A stretch of 64,000 nucleotides of DNA from Streptomyces sp. DT2A-34 (GTDB lineage: Bacteria > Actinomycetota > Actinomycetes > Streptomycetales > Streptomycetaceae): NCBI RefSeq assembly GCF_030499515.1, contig NZ_JASTWJ010000001.1:9776001-9840000 (forward strand), in the 5' to 3' direction. Position 1 is the first letter of the stretch; the number at the start of each line of letters is the position of its first letter. A program made the position numbers and the translations under genes. Below are positions 1 to 7,438 of the stretch, piece by piece. Below the pieces are notes generated by a model that was given only the letters and a program-made list of their open reading frames with translations, did not search any database and was not told where the DNA came from.

Positions 1-190
1 GCGCGGGCGTCCTCGGGGGAGTGGTGGTGCTGTTCGGCCAGGTCGCGCGGGACACTTCGGTGGGCTGCGTGCTCCCAAGGTGTGGAATGGATGAGCCGCG
101 CGAGGTCAGGGCCATCGCCGTCCGCTCCAGGACGGTGACGTGTTCCGGTCCGAAAGCCGGACCGTCGCTACGGGCCGGGGCGGCTCCGCC
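1..190 (-). pseudogene. PucR-family regulator fragment
   Basis: Read leftward, this DNA aligns base for base by eye with the middle of the intact PucR gene at 19092-20717 (about 19797-19975). The matching part encodes the stretch around IHSTPWERT and the ERTAMALTVARL helix. The frame holds until about position 95. There one C is missing relative to the intact copy, and everything further upstream is out of frame. Similarity fades after about 190 and the piece runs off the left window edge. I read it as a decayed paralogue. The rest of the gene may lie outside the window, so whether the fragment is also deleted is unknown. Confidence 0.6.
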
Positions 191-569
191 GTCCGGCATG
201 GAGACGGCGCCGTCGCCGACGGCGTCCCACCGCGTGGCCGTCGGCGCGCGGACGCTCCAACTGGGCACGCAGCGGGTCGGCGTCGGTCGGCGTGCTGCGC
301 GGCACGGCTTCGTCGCCGTGGCCCCTGCCGGTTCGTGAAATGCCCGGCCGCCGGATCCACTGACCGCCTCAGAGGTGGCTGCCATCTGGCCGCCGACTTC
401 CTCCCGGTCCGCCTGGAGGAGCAGACGGCGCACGGGTGCGCGCGGCGGACCAACCCGGCCGGCCGGCCTCAGCCTGTGTCTGCCCGTACTGGCACCCAAG
501 CGGGCGCCCGCCACCGCACCGGTTCGGTGCGCCTGTTGTTCGAAGGTCTGGCAGGTCTAAGCTCGGCGG
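191..569. other. Gap with no recognisable gene
   Basis: The short open frames here have compositionally biased Arg/Pro/Ala-rich translations with no motif, typical of antisense frames in GC-rich DNA. I see no convincing gene, terminator or repeat. It may be decayed sequence continuing from the PucR fragment. Confidence 0.4.
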
Positions 570-923
570 ATGACCTTGGAATGGGAACAGGTAATCGTTC
601 ACTCAGTCGATCCGGTGGCCTTGGGGCAGTGGTGGGCCGAGGCCCTTGGTTGGGTTGTGGTCCATTCCTCTGACGAGGAGTTCGAGATCCGCCCGGCGCC
701 GGATCGCCTGCCGGGGTTGGACTTCGTCCGGCTCGACGAGGGCAAGAAGGCCAAGAGCCGGCTGCATCTCGACTTCAGGCCAGATGACCAGGACGCCGAG
801 GTGGCCCGTCTGGTGGCTCATGGCGCACAGCGTGTTGATATTGGCCAGGGTGATCAATCGTGGGTTGTGTTGGCAGACCCCGAAGGTAACGAGTTCTGTG
901 TCCTTGGCCAGCGGCGTCAGTAA
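570..923 (+). CDS. VOC-family (glyoxalase-like) protein
   Basis: This 117-residue protein is a single vicinal-oxygen-chelate unit. It starts with a beta strand (EQVIVHSVDP), continues with the helix VALGQWWAEALGW, and ends in the characteristic VVLADPEGNEFCVL strand-turn. The length suits single-domain actinobacterial VOC proteins that dimerise to make the site. Family members include glyoxalases, dioxygenases and drug-binding proteins, and nothing here fixes a substrate. The ATG at 570 has only a weak Shine-Dalgarno sequence, but the family N-terminus begins there. It has no operon partner. Confidence 0.8.
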   Translation: MTLEWEQVIVHSVDPVALGQWWAEALGWVVVHSSDEEFEIRPAPDRLPGLDFVRLDEGKKAKSRLHLDFRPDDQDAEVARLVAHGAQRVDIGQGDQSWVVLADPEGNEFCVLGQRRQ

Positions 924-1604
924 GGCTCGCGCCTGGGTGGGACCGGGCAGCGGTCTCTCGTGCCTCGTCGAGGAAACGGTCCTGTCGAAGCCGCGTGACG
1001 TTGATTCCGATCCGAGCGCGAAGCGCTGGGAGGTTGAAGATGCCGACGGCGGGCCTGTCGACGTGCCAAGTGGAACGCTGCGGCGGAGACGACGCTCGGC
1101 TTGAGTCGATCGGCACTCCGCCCTGTCTCGAACAGGCAGACCGTGTTGTCTGCCATGGGAAAGACCCAACCGGTACTCCGGCCCGCTGAGCCGGCTGCAC
1201 GAGCCGGCGCCGGGCCATCGGCAAGGTCGCGGTCCGGCCGGCGGGGCAACCGCGCGGTCTACCCGCAGTCGGCGCACTGCCGAGCGGGGCAACCACGGGG
1301 TCTGCTCGAAGTCGGCGCAACTGCCGAGCGGGCGGCTCGTCGCGTGGGTCGACGACAGCGCCACGGGCAGCCGGAACCTCATCAAGAACGCCGGCTGGTT
1401 CTGCACGTCGCAGTCGGTCAAGAACACGAGCCGTCCGCCCGGACCCGGCCGGTGCGACCGGCGGCGCGCCGCTGACCCGCGGAACGAGATCCAGTACGCT
1501 CCGGCACCCGCCGATACGCACGCACCAGAGCCCTCCGACTCCCCGACGAGCACCCTCCCCCGTCTAGGTTATGCAGTGACGTCCGCTCAACTCGGGGAGC
1601 CCCC
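924..1604. other. Gap, possible decayed coding remnants
   Basis: No intact gene is visible. On the + strand from about 1321 to 1450 there is a frame that reads like protein (VDDSATGSRNLIKNAGW, then FCTSQSVKN) with two Cys-containing segments. It has no start codon and continues into unstructured Pro/Ala sequence, so it may be part of a broken secreted-protein gene. I could not assign a family. Confidence 0.3.
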
Positions 1605-2399
1605 ATGTCAATTGAACGTCCGCTCATCGACAGCGGCGTGCCGCACTCCGCCCGGATCTGGAACTACTGGCTCGGCGGCAAGGACTGCTACGAGATCGAC
1701 CGGCAGGTCGGCGACCAGATAGCCGGCGCCAACCCGGCGATCCTCGACATCGCCCTGGCACAGCGGGCGTTCCTCGTCAGGACGGTGGAGTACCTCGTCC
1801 GTGAGGCAGGCATACGTCAGTTCCTCGACGTGGGTACCGGCCTGCCCACCGCGAACAACACGCACGAGGTCGCCCAGAGACTGGTCCCCGAAACCCGGAT
1901 CGTCTACGTCGATCACGACCCGGTCGTCCTGGCCCACGCCGAGGCCCTGCTCACCAGCACGCCCGAAGGGGCCACGGACTACATCGACGCCGACCTGCGC
2001 GACCCCGAGGCCATCCTGGAACAGGCCGCCAAGACGCTGGACTTCGCGCAGCCGGTCGCGCTGATCCTGCTGGGCATCACCGCCCACATCACCGACGACA
2101 CCGGCTACGACATCGTCGGCCGCCTCATGGACGCTCTGCCCTCCGGCAGCCACCTCGTGCTCTGCGACGACACCGAGGTGATCAACCCGCGGCAGATGAG
2201 CGAGATGATCGAGCAGTGGAACGAGGCGAGCGACAACCCCCGCGTCAACCGCAGCCCGGAGGAACTCGCCCGGTTCTTCGAGGGCCTGGAGCTGCTGGAG
2301 CCCGGCGTGGTCTCCGTCTCCCGGTGGCGCCCCAGCGAGGTCGGTGAGCAAGCCCCCGCCGAGGTCGACGACTTCGGCGGTGTGGCGCGTAAGCCGTAG
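1605..2399 (+). CDS. SAM-dependent methyltransferase, Methyltransf_19 (DUF574)
   Basis: The 264-residue product matches the streptomycete DUF574/Methyltransf_19 family: an N-terminal IDSGVPHSARIWNYWLGGKD block, the SAM-binding strand-loop FLDVGTGLPTANNTHEVAQ, and an acidic VYVDHDPVVLAHA strand that would hold the ribose. The family is Rossmann-fold and abundant in Streptomyces. Its substrates are mostly unknown. The start has GGGGAG eight bases upstream. It converges on the ABC-F gene, with a shared hairpin between the two. Confidence 0.9.
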   Translation: MSIERPLIDSGVPHSARIWNYWLGGKDCYEIDRQVGDQIAGANPAILDIALAQRAFLVRTVEYLVREAGIRQFLDVGTGLPTANNTHEVAQRLVPETRIVYVDHDPVVLAHAEALLTSTPEGATDYIDADLRDPEAILEQAAKTLDFAQPVALILLGITAHITDDTGYDIVGRLMDALPSGSHLVLCDDTEVINPRQMSEMIEQWNEASDNPRVNRSPEELARFFEGLELLEPGVVSVSRWRPSEVGEQAPAEVDDFGGVARKP

Positions 2400-2430
2400 C
2401 GGCTGCAACGGCCGTCGCTACCGCGCCGTC

Positions 2431-2460
2431 GGCGGGACAGCCTGAGTGCGCTGTCCCGCC
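2431..2460. terminator. Bidirectional hairpin terminator
   Basis: The arms GGCGGGACAGC and GCTGTCCCGCC pair perfectly over 11 bp around an 8-nt loop. They sit between the convergent ends of the methyltransferase (2399) and the ABC-F gene (2482). There is no clear U tract, as is common in actinomycetes. Confidence 0.75.
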
Positions 2461-2481
2461 TGGCGTCGGGCCCTGCGGGGC

Positions 2482-4131
2482 TCAGCTCGCTGCGGCCTCC
2501 TGAACCTGTGCCACCTGGCCGGCGTTCAGTTCCAGATGCGTGCCGGTGAAGCGGGTGCGCATGCGGCGGTCGTGGGTGACGACGACCACCGCGCCCCGGT
2601 AGCCGGCCAGGGCTCCTTCCAGTTCCTCGACCAGGGCCGGGGAGAGATGGTTGGTGGGCTCGTCGAGCAGCAGCAGGTCGACGGGTTCGCTCACCAGGCG
2701 GGCCAGCTCGATCCGGCGCCGCTGCCCGTAGGACAGTTCGTCCACTTTCAGGCGCAGGTCGGAGGGGCTGAACAGGCCGAGCGAGAGGAGGTGGTCGGTG
2801 TGCTCGTCCAGGTCGCCTCCACGGCCGTATGCGAACGCCTGCGGGACGGTGAGGCGCGGCGGCCACGGAGTTTCCTCCTGCCTCAGGTGCCCCACTCGGC
2901 CCCGCGTGCGTACCGTCCCCTCGTCGGGCCGCAGCTCACCCGCCAGCACCCGCACCAGCGTCGTCTTGCCCGCCCCGTTGGGCCCGGTGATCAACAGCCG
3001 CTCCTCGCCGCCGATCCGCAGTGACGGCACGTGCAGCCGGTCTCCGACACGGACGCCGGTGAGCTCCGCCGCGGTCTGCGACGTCCGGCCGTCGGCTGTC
3101 GTCATACGGGCGGCGAACACCAGAGGTTCGGGCGGAGGCGCGACGGGATGGTCCGTCAGCCGTTCGACACGCTCCTTCGCGTTGCGGATGCGGCCCATCG
3201 CCCCGTGGCCGCGGCTGCGGGCACGGAAGCCGCCGTGGCCGAACCCGGCGAGCGACAGCTTGCGCGGGATCGCCGCCAGCCGTGCCGCGTTCGTGGCGGC
3301 CAGCTTCTGGTTGCGGGCCAGCTCCGCGCACCAGTCCTCGTACTCCCGCAGACGGCGCCGCCGCTCGGCGGCCTTGGCGGCGAGGTAGCCGTCGTAGCCG
3401 TCGCCGTACCGGGCCACCTTGCCCTCGCCGACCTCCAGGATCGTGGTGGTGACCCGTTCCAGGAACACCCGGTCGTGGGTGACCGCGAGCACGGTGCCGC
3501 GATGTGCCCGCAGGTGGGCCTCCAGCCAGCCCACCGCCTGATCGTCCAGATCGTTGGTCGGCTCGTCCAGCAGCAACAGCTCCGGCTGGGAGGCCAGGGT
3601 CGCGGCCAGCGCCAGCCGCGACCGCTCACCGCCCGACAAGGTGCCCAGGGTTCTGTCCCGTGCCAGGCCGGGCAGCCCGAGCCCGTGCAGGGCGATGTCC
3701 ACCCGGGCGTCGGCCTCGTAACCGGCGCGTGCCTCGTACTGGGCGACCAGCTGGGCGTAGGCGTCAAGGGCGGTGGTGAGCGCCGCTTCCGCCAGGCCCT
3801 CGAGCGCGGCCTCGGCGCGGCGCATCCGCACCTCCAGATCGCGTAGATCGGCAAGGGCCACGTCCACCGCGTCCTGGACGCTCGCCTCGGGTGGAAGGGC
3901 GAGCGACTGGGCGAGATGGCCGACGCCGCCGGGCGCGATCACGGTCAGTTCGCCGTTGTCGGGCCGGTCCTGACCGGCGATCAGCCGTAGCAGGGTGGAC
4001 TTCCCCGCTCCGTTGTCGCCGATGACGCCGGCCTTCTCGCCCGGCCTGACGGTGAAGGTCACGTCGTCCAGCACGACGTGGTCGTCGTAGCGGCGGGTGA
4101 CGTTCTGAAGAGATAGCTGTGCGGTGAACAT
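2482..4131 (-). CDS. ABC-F family ATPase (ribosome-protection type)
   Basis: The 549-residue protein carries two ABC ATPase modules and no membrane segments. The first has Walker A GDNGAGKST, signature LSGGERSRLALA and Walker B LLLLDEPTNDLDD. The second has GPNGAGKTT, LSYGQRRRIELA and LLLLDEPTNHLS. A charged interdomain linker lies between them. This is the ABC-F plan. Members bind the ribosomal E site, and many in Streptomyces protect against macrolides, lincosamides or pleuromutilins. The length is close to that of such resistance proteins, but substrate class cannot be read from sequence alone. I chose the ATG giving MFTAQLSLQNVTRRYDDHVV; an upstream in-frame ATG at 4248 would add a non-conserved 39-residue extension. 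Confidence 0.9.
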   Translation of the reverse strand: MFTAQLSLQNVTRRYDDHVVLDDVTFTVRPGEKAGVIGDNGAGKSTLLRLIAGQDRPDNGELTVIAPGGVGHLAQSLALPPEASVQDAVDVALADLRDLEVRMRRAEAALEGLAEAALTTALDAYAQLVAQYEARAGYEADARVDIALHGLGLPGLARDRTLGTLSGGERSRLALAATLASQPELLLLDEPTNDLDDQAVGWLEAHLRAHRGTVLAVTHDRVFLERVTTTILEVGEGKVARYGDGYDGYLAAKAAERRRRLREYEDWCAELARNQKLAATNAARLAAIPRKLSLAGFGHGGFRARSRGHGAMGRIRNAKERVERLTDHPVAPPPEPLVFAARMTTADGRTSQTAAELTGVRVGDRLHVPSLRIGGEERLLITGPNGAGKTTLVRVLAGELRPDEGTVRTRGRVGHLRQEETPWPPRLTVPQAFAYGRGGDLDEHTDHLLSLGLFSPSDLRLKVDELSYGQRRRIELARLVSEPVDLLLLDEPTNHLSPALVEELEGALAGYRGAVVVVTHDRRMRTRFTGTHLELNAGQVAQVQEAAAS

Positions 4132-4393
4132 GGAAGAGTCCCCAGTTCTCGGCCGAACCGATAGGAACGGGCGGATGGACGCATCCGTGCACACCGCATC
4201 ACTCCGCTGCACGCCGGACGGGCGGCAGCACGGGAGGAGCGCAAGCACGGATGAGAACGCGCGACGGCGGAGCGGAGCTCAACGCGGTCGCGCGGGGACT
4301 GTCACAGAGAACCCATGCGCAGCACCGTAGGCCGGGGATCTGCGTGTCGGCAAGCCTTTTTCCTGCCGGCCGCCCTGGCTCACTGACCGCGTG

Positions 4394-5404
4394 TCAGTTC
4401 CGCGACGTCAGGATGCTCAACGAGTTGGCGGCGACGATGGCGCCGATGCCCGCCCACTCCGGCCCGCCCAGACCCTGGCCCAGACCGACCCAGCCGACCA
4501 CGGCCGCGAGGACCGGGTTGACGCTCATGAACAGGCCGAAGGCCCGCGGCGGCACGTGGCGCAGGGTGAACAGGTCCGCGAGGTAGGGCACGGCCGAGGA
4601 GAGGACACCGGCCGCGACCGCGCAGGCGACGGCTCCGGCGGTCGGCGGATTCCGTACGGCGACGATGATGCCGATCGGCAGGAACATCACGGCGGACAGG
4701 CCGGCCGCTGCGGCGGCGCCCTGGGCTCCGGGGACGCGTCGGCCCACTGTGCGGTTGAGCAGGATGTACGACGCCCAGCAGCCGGCGGCCAGCAGGCCCA
4801 GGGCCATCCCGAGGTAGTCGGTCGAGGGCTGCGGGCGCATCAGGATGACGACGCCGGCCGCGGCGATCACCCCGCAGCAGACGTCCGTACGGCGGCGCGA
4901 GGCGGCCAGGGCGAGGGTGAGCGGGCCGAGGAACTCCAAGGTCACCGCCAGACCCAGGCCGACGCGGTCGATCGCGGAGTACAGCGAGAGGTTCATGGTG
5001 CCGAACACCAGGGCCAGCAGGATCACCGGCCACCACTGGCGCCGGGTGAACGAACGCAGCCTCGGCCTGCCGACGGCCAGCAGCACCAGGGCGGCGACGT
5101 ACTGGCGTACGGCGACGACGCCGACGGCACCGAGGACGGGGAAGGCGAGGGAACCGATCGCGGCGCCGGTCTGGTTGGACAGACCGCTGCCGATCATCGT
5201 GGCCACGCCTGCGAGACGGCCGCCGGTGTGCTCGGGGGTCCCGTCGAGCGGAGCCACCGGGGCTGCCGGGGCCACCGGAGCCACCGGGGCTGCCGGGGCC
5301 ACCGGAGCCACCGGGGCTGCCGGGGCCACCGGGGCTGCCGGGGCCACCTGGGTGGCCGGGATCGCCTGGACCGGCGCGGGTGCGGGTGCGGGTCGGGTGC
5401 GCAT
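4394..5404 (-). CDS. EamA/RhtA-type inner-membrane exporter
   Basis: This 336-residue drug/metabolite transporter has about ten hydrophobic segments in two EamA halves (GGRLAGVATMIGSGLSNQTG to LMRPQP, then LGMALGLLAAGCWASYILL to the C-terminus). RhtA-like members export homoserine, threonine and other amino acids. The first 50 residues are an odd, low-complexity run of APV/APAAPV repeats predicted to be cytoplasmic. They are encoded by a 27-bp tandem repeat. The gene is divergent from the LysR regulator, which probably controls it. Confidence 0.88.
   Translation of the reverse strand: MRTRPAPAPAPVQAIPATQVAPAAPVAPAAPVAPVAPAAPVAPVAPAAPVAPLDGTPEHTGGRLAGVATMIGSGLSNQTGAAIGSLAFPVLGAVGVVAVRQYVAALVLLAVGRPRLRSFTRRQWWPVILLALVFGTMNLSLYSAIDRVGLGLAVTLEFLGPLTLALAASRRRTDVCCGVIAAAGVVILMRPQPSTDYLGMALGLLAAGCWASYILLNRTVGRRVPGAQGAAAAAGLSAVMFLPIGIIVAVRNPPTAGAVACAVAAGVLSSAVPYLADLFTLRHVPPRAFGLFMSVNPVLAAVVGWVGLGQGLGGPEWAGIGAIVAANSLSILTSRN
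5250..5348. repeat. 27-bp tandem repeat in the exporter N-terminus
   Basis: Three perfect 27-bp copies (5250-5276, 5277-5303, 5304-5330) are followed by an 18-bp partial copy. The unit is a multiple of three, so copy-number change would lengthen or shorten the Ala-Pro-Val tail of the EamA transporter without a frameshift. Confidence 0.9.
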
Positions 5405-5429
5405 GAGCCGATCGTCCGGCCGTCCGGTC

Positions 5430-5439
5430 TTTGCGCAAA
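5430..5439. promoter_or_regulatory. Palindrome in the exporter/LysR divergent region
   Basis: TTTGCGCAAA is a perfect 10-bp palindrome midway in the 68-bp space between the divergent exporter and LysR genes. It fits the usual position of a LysR-type recognition site. This is assigned by position and symmetry only. Confidence 0.4.
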
Positions 5440-5472
5440 ATGCGTCATCGTCGGCATCTATACGCTTGAGTC

Positions 5473-6342
5473 ATGGATGCTCGAGTCAAGGATGTGGAGC
5501 TGAGGCAGCTGCGCTGTCTCGTCGCGATCGTCGACGAGGGTAGCTTCACCGACGCCGCCCTCGCCCTCGGCGTCTCCCAGGCAGCCGTCTCCCGCTCGCT
5601 GGCCTCGCTCGAACGGGCCCTGGGGGTAAGGCTGTTGAGGCGGACCTCGCGTGAGGTGAGCCCCACGGGGACCGGGCTGCGTGTCCTGGCGCACGCCCGG
5701 CGGGTGCTCGGCGAGGTGGACGACCTGGTCCGGGAGGCCGGCTCCGGGCACGACCGGCTGCGGATGGGCTACGCCTGGGCGGCGCTCGGCCGGCACACCC
5801 CGGCCTTCCAGCGCCGCTGGGCCGCCGCGCACCCCGGGACCGATCTGCACCTCGTGCGCGTCAACTCCGCCACCGCCGGTCTCGCGGAGGGCGCCTGCGA
5901 TCTGTCCGTCGTACGCCGACCGGTGGACGACCGGCGGTTCGACTCCGCGATCGTCGGGCTGGAGCGGCGGCTGTGCGCCCTGGCCGCCGACGACCCGCTG
6001 GCCCGGCGTCGCGCGGTCCGGCTGGCCGACCTCAGCGGTCGTACCCTCCTCGTCGACCGCCGCACCGGCACCACGACCACCGACCTGTGGCCGCCCGACG
6101 CCCGTCCGGCGACCGAGGAGACGCATGACGTCGACGACTGGCTCACGGTGATCTCCACCGGCCGCCGCATCGGCGTGACCGCCGAGGCCACCGCCCACCA
6201 GTACCCGCGCCCCGGCATCGTCTACCGGCCGGTACGGGACGCCGAACCGATCGCCGTACGGCTGGCCTGGTGGCGCGACGACCAGCCCCCCGCCGCGCAG
6301 GCGGTGATCGAGCTGGTCACGGCGCTGTACCGGGGCGACTGA
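5473..6342 (+). CDS. LysR-family transcriptional regulator
   Basis: The 289-residue protein has an N-terminal winged helix-turn-helix (LRQLRCLVAIVDEGSFTDAA, then LGVSQAAVSRSLASLE) and a shortened periplasmic-binding-like effector domain from about residue 90. It is divergent from an EamA exporter with only 68 bp between them. That is the classic arrangement of a LysR regulator controlling a neighbouring exporter in response to the exported metabolite, so the effector is probably an amino acid or analogue (inferred). Confidence 0.9.
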   Translation: MDARVKDVELRQLRCLVAIVDEGSFTDAALALGVSQAAVSRSLASLERALGVRLLRRTSREVSPTGTGLRVLAHARRVLGEVDDLVREAGSGHDRLRMGYAWAALGRHTPAFQRRWAAAHPGTDLHLVRVNSATAGLAEGACDLSVVRRPVDDRRFDSAIVGLERRLCALAADDPLARRRAVRLADLSGRTLLVDRRTGTTTTDLWPPDARPATEETHDVDDWLTVISTGRRIGVTAEATAHQYPRPGIVYRPVRDAEPIAVRLAWWRDDQPPAAQAVIELVTALYRGD

Positions 6343-6664
6343 CACCCTCGACGGCCCTCGGCGTACGGGGACAGCAGGGCGGGAAGGGCCCTATCCACTT
6401 CTCGCGGATCCTGATTACGCGGTGCGCGGCCGTCATCCGCTTCCCCGCGTCGTTCCGGGTCCTTCCCGTCACCTCCAGCACACCATGCGCGCGGCGAATG
6501 CGCCAGGGCCGCCGCTCCGGGTACCCGAGGAGCCGGATCCGGGGGTGACAGGTCGGGTCTGGCGGGTACCCATGAGCGGATCACACCGGGCGCGGGAGGG
6601 CCGTCCAGTGGAGACGAGTGGAGTGGAGTCGAGTGGAGTGGAGTCGAATGGAGGTGAGCAGGCC
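6343..6664. other. Intergenic region with short tandem repeats
   Basis: A 15-bp unit CGAGTGGAGTGGAGT is present twice at 6615-6644, with further degenerate GAGTGGA copies on both sides, immediately before the Shine-Dalgarno of the next gene. No gene is supported in the rest. An open frame continues upstream of the chosen start but has no protein-like character. Confidence 0.5.
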
Positions 6665-7438
6665 GTGCGGTTCGCGTTCCCTGACACCGGCCCACACGGG
6701 CATCCCCGGGATGTCCTGCGTGACGTACGCGCCGTCGTCTTCGACACCGACGGGGTGATCACCGACTCGGCCAAGGTGCACGCCGCGGCCTGGAAGGCGG
6801 CCTTCGACGGTTTCCTGCGCGCCCACCCGCCCGAGGACCCCGACCGGCGACGCCCCTTCGACGAGCAGGACGACTACCTGCGGCACGTCGACGGCAGGTC
6901 CCGCCTCGACGGAGCCGAGGCCTTCCTCGCCGCGCGCGGCATCGAGGCGTCGGCCCAGACGGTGCGGTCCGTCGCCGCGGACAAGGAGCGCCTCTTCACA
7001 CAGAGGCTGCGCGAGCAGGGCGTGGAGGCCTACCCGGGGACCGTACGGCTGGTGAAGGCGCTGCGTGCGGCGGCAGTGCCCTGTGCCGCGGCCTCCGCGT
7101 CCCGGCACGCCGGCGAGTTGCTGAGCCGGGCAGGGGTGCTCGATCTGTTCGACGTCCTCGTGGACGGCGGCGAGGCGGCCCGGCTGGGCCTGGCGGGCAA
7201 GCCGGAGCCCGACCTGTTCCTGGAGGCGGTCCGCCGGCTCGGCGTCCCCGCCGACCGGGCCGCCGTCGTCGAGGACGCGCTGGCGGGCGTGGAAGCGGGC
7301 CGGCGCGGTGGATTCGCCCTGGTGGTGGGCGTGGACCGGGCCGCCGGTGCGGACACCGGGGCCCGGCTGCTGCGGCACGGCGCCGACATCGTCGTCCACG
7401 ACCTCGGAGAACTCTGCGCGGGAGGAGCGCCGAAGTGA
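6665..7438 (+). CDS. Beta-phosphoglucomutase-type HAD phosphatase/mutase
   Basis: The 257-residue protein is a HAD subfamily I enzyme. Motif I is VVFDTDGVITDS, with the first Asp as nucleophile and a Thr where family members usually have Leu. Motif II is ASASRHAG, motif III is KPEPDLFLEA and motif IV is VVEDALAGVEAG. Together with the adjoining GH65 phosphorylase this indicates conversion of beta-glucose 1-phosphate to glucose 6-phosphate. I chose the GTG at 6665 because GGAGGTGA lies a few bases upstream and the conserved fold begins soon after. The stop overlaps the next start (GTGA), so the two genes are translationally coupled. Confidence 0.85.
   Translation: MRFAFPDTGPHGHPRDVLRDVRAVVFDTDGVITDSAKVHAAAWKAAFDGFLRAHPPEDPDRRRPFDEQDDYLRHVDGRSRLDGAEAFLAARGIEASAQTVRSVAADKERLFTQRLREQGVEAYPGTVRLVKALRAAAVPCAAASASRHAGELLSRAGVLDLFDVLVDGGEAARLGLAGKPEPDLFLEAVRRLGVPADRAAVVEDALAGVEAGRRGGFALVVGVDRAAGADTGARLLRHGADIVVHDLGELCAGGAPK

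Noticed and set aside
4330..4393. Weak hairpin after the EamA gene (CGGCA/TGCCG)
   Set aside because: The stem is five base pairs with a long loop and no continuing run, so I did not call a terminator.
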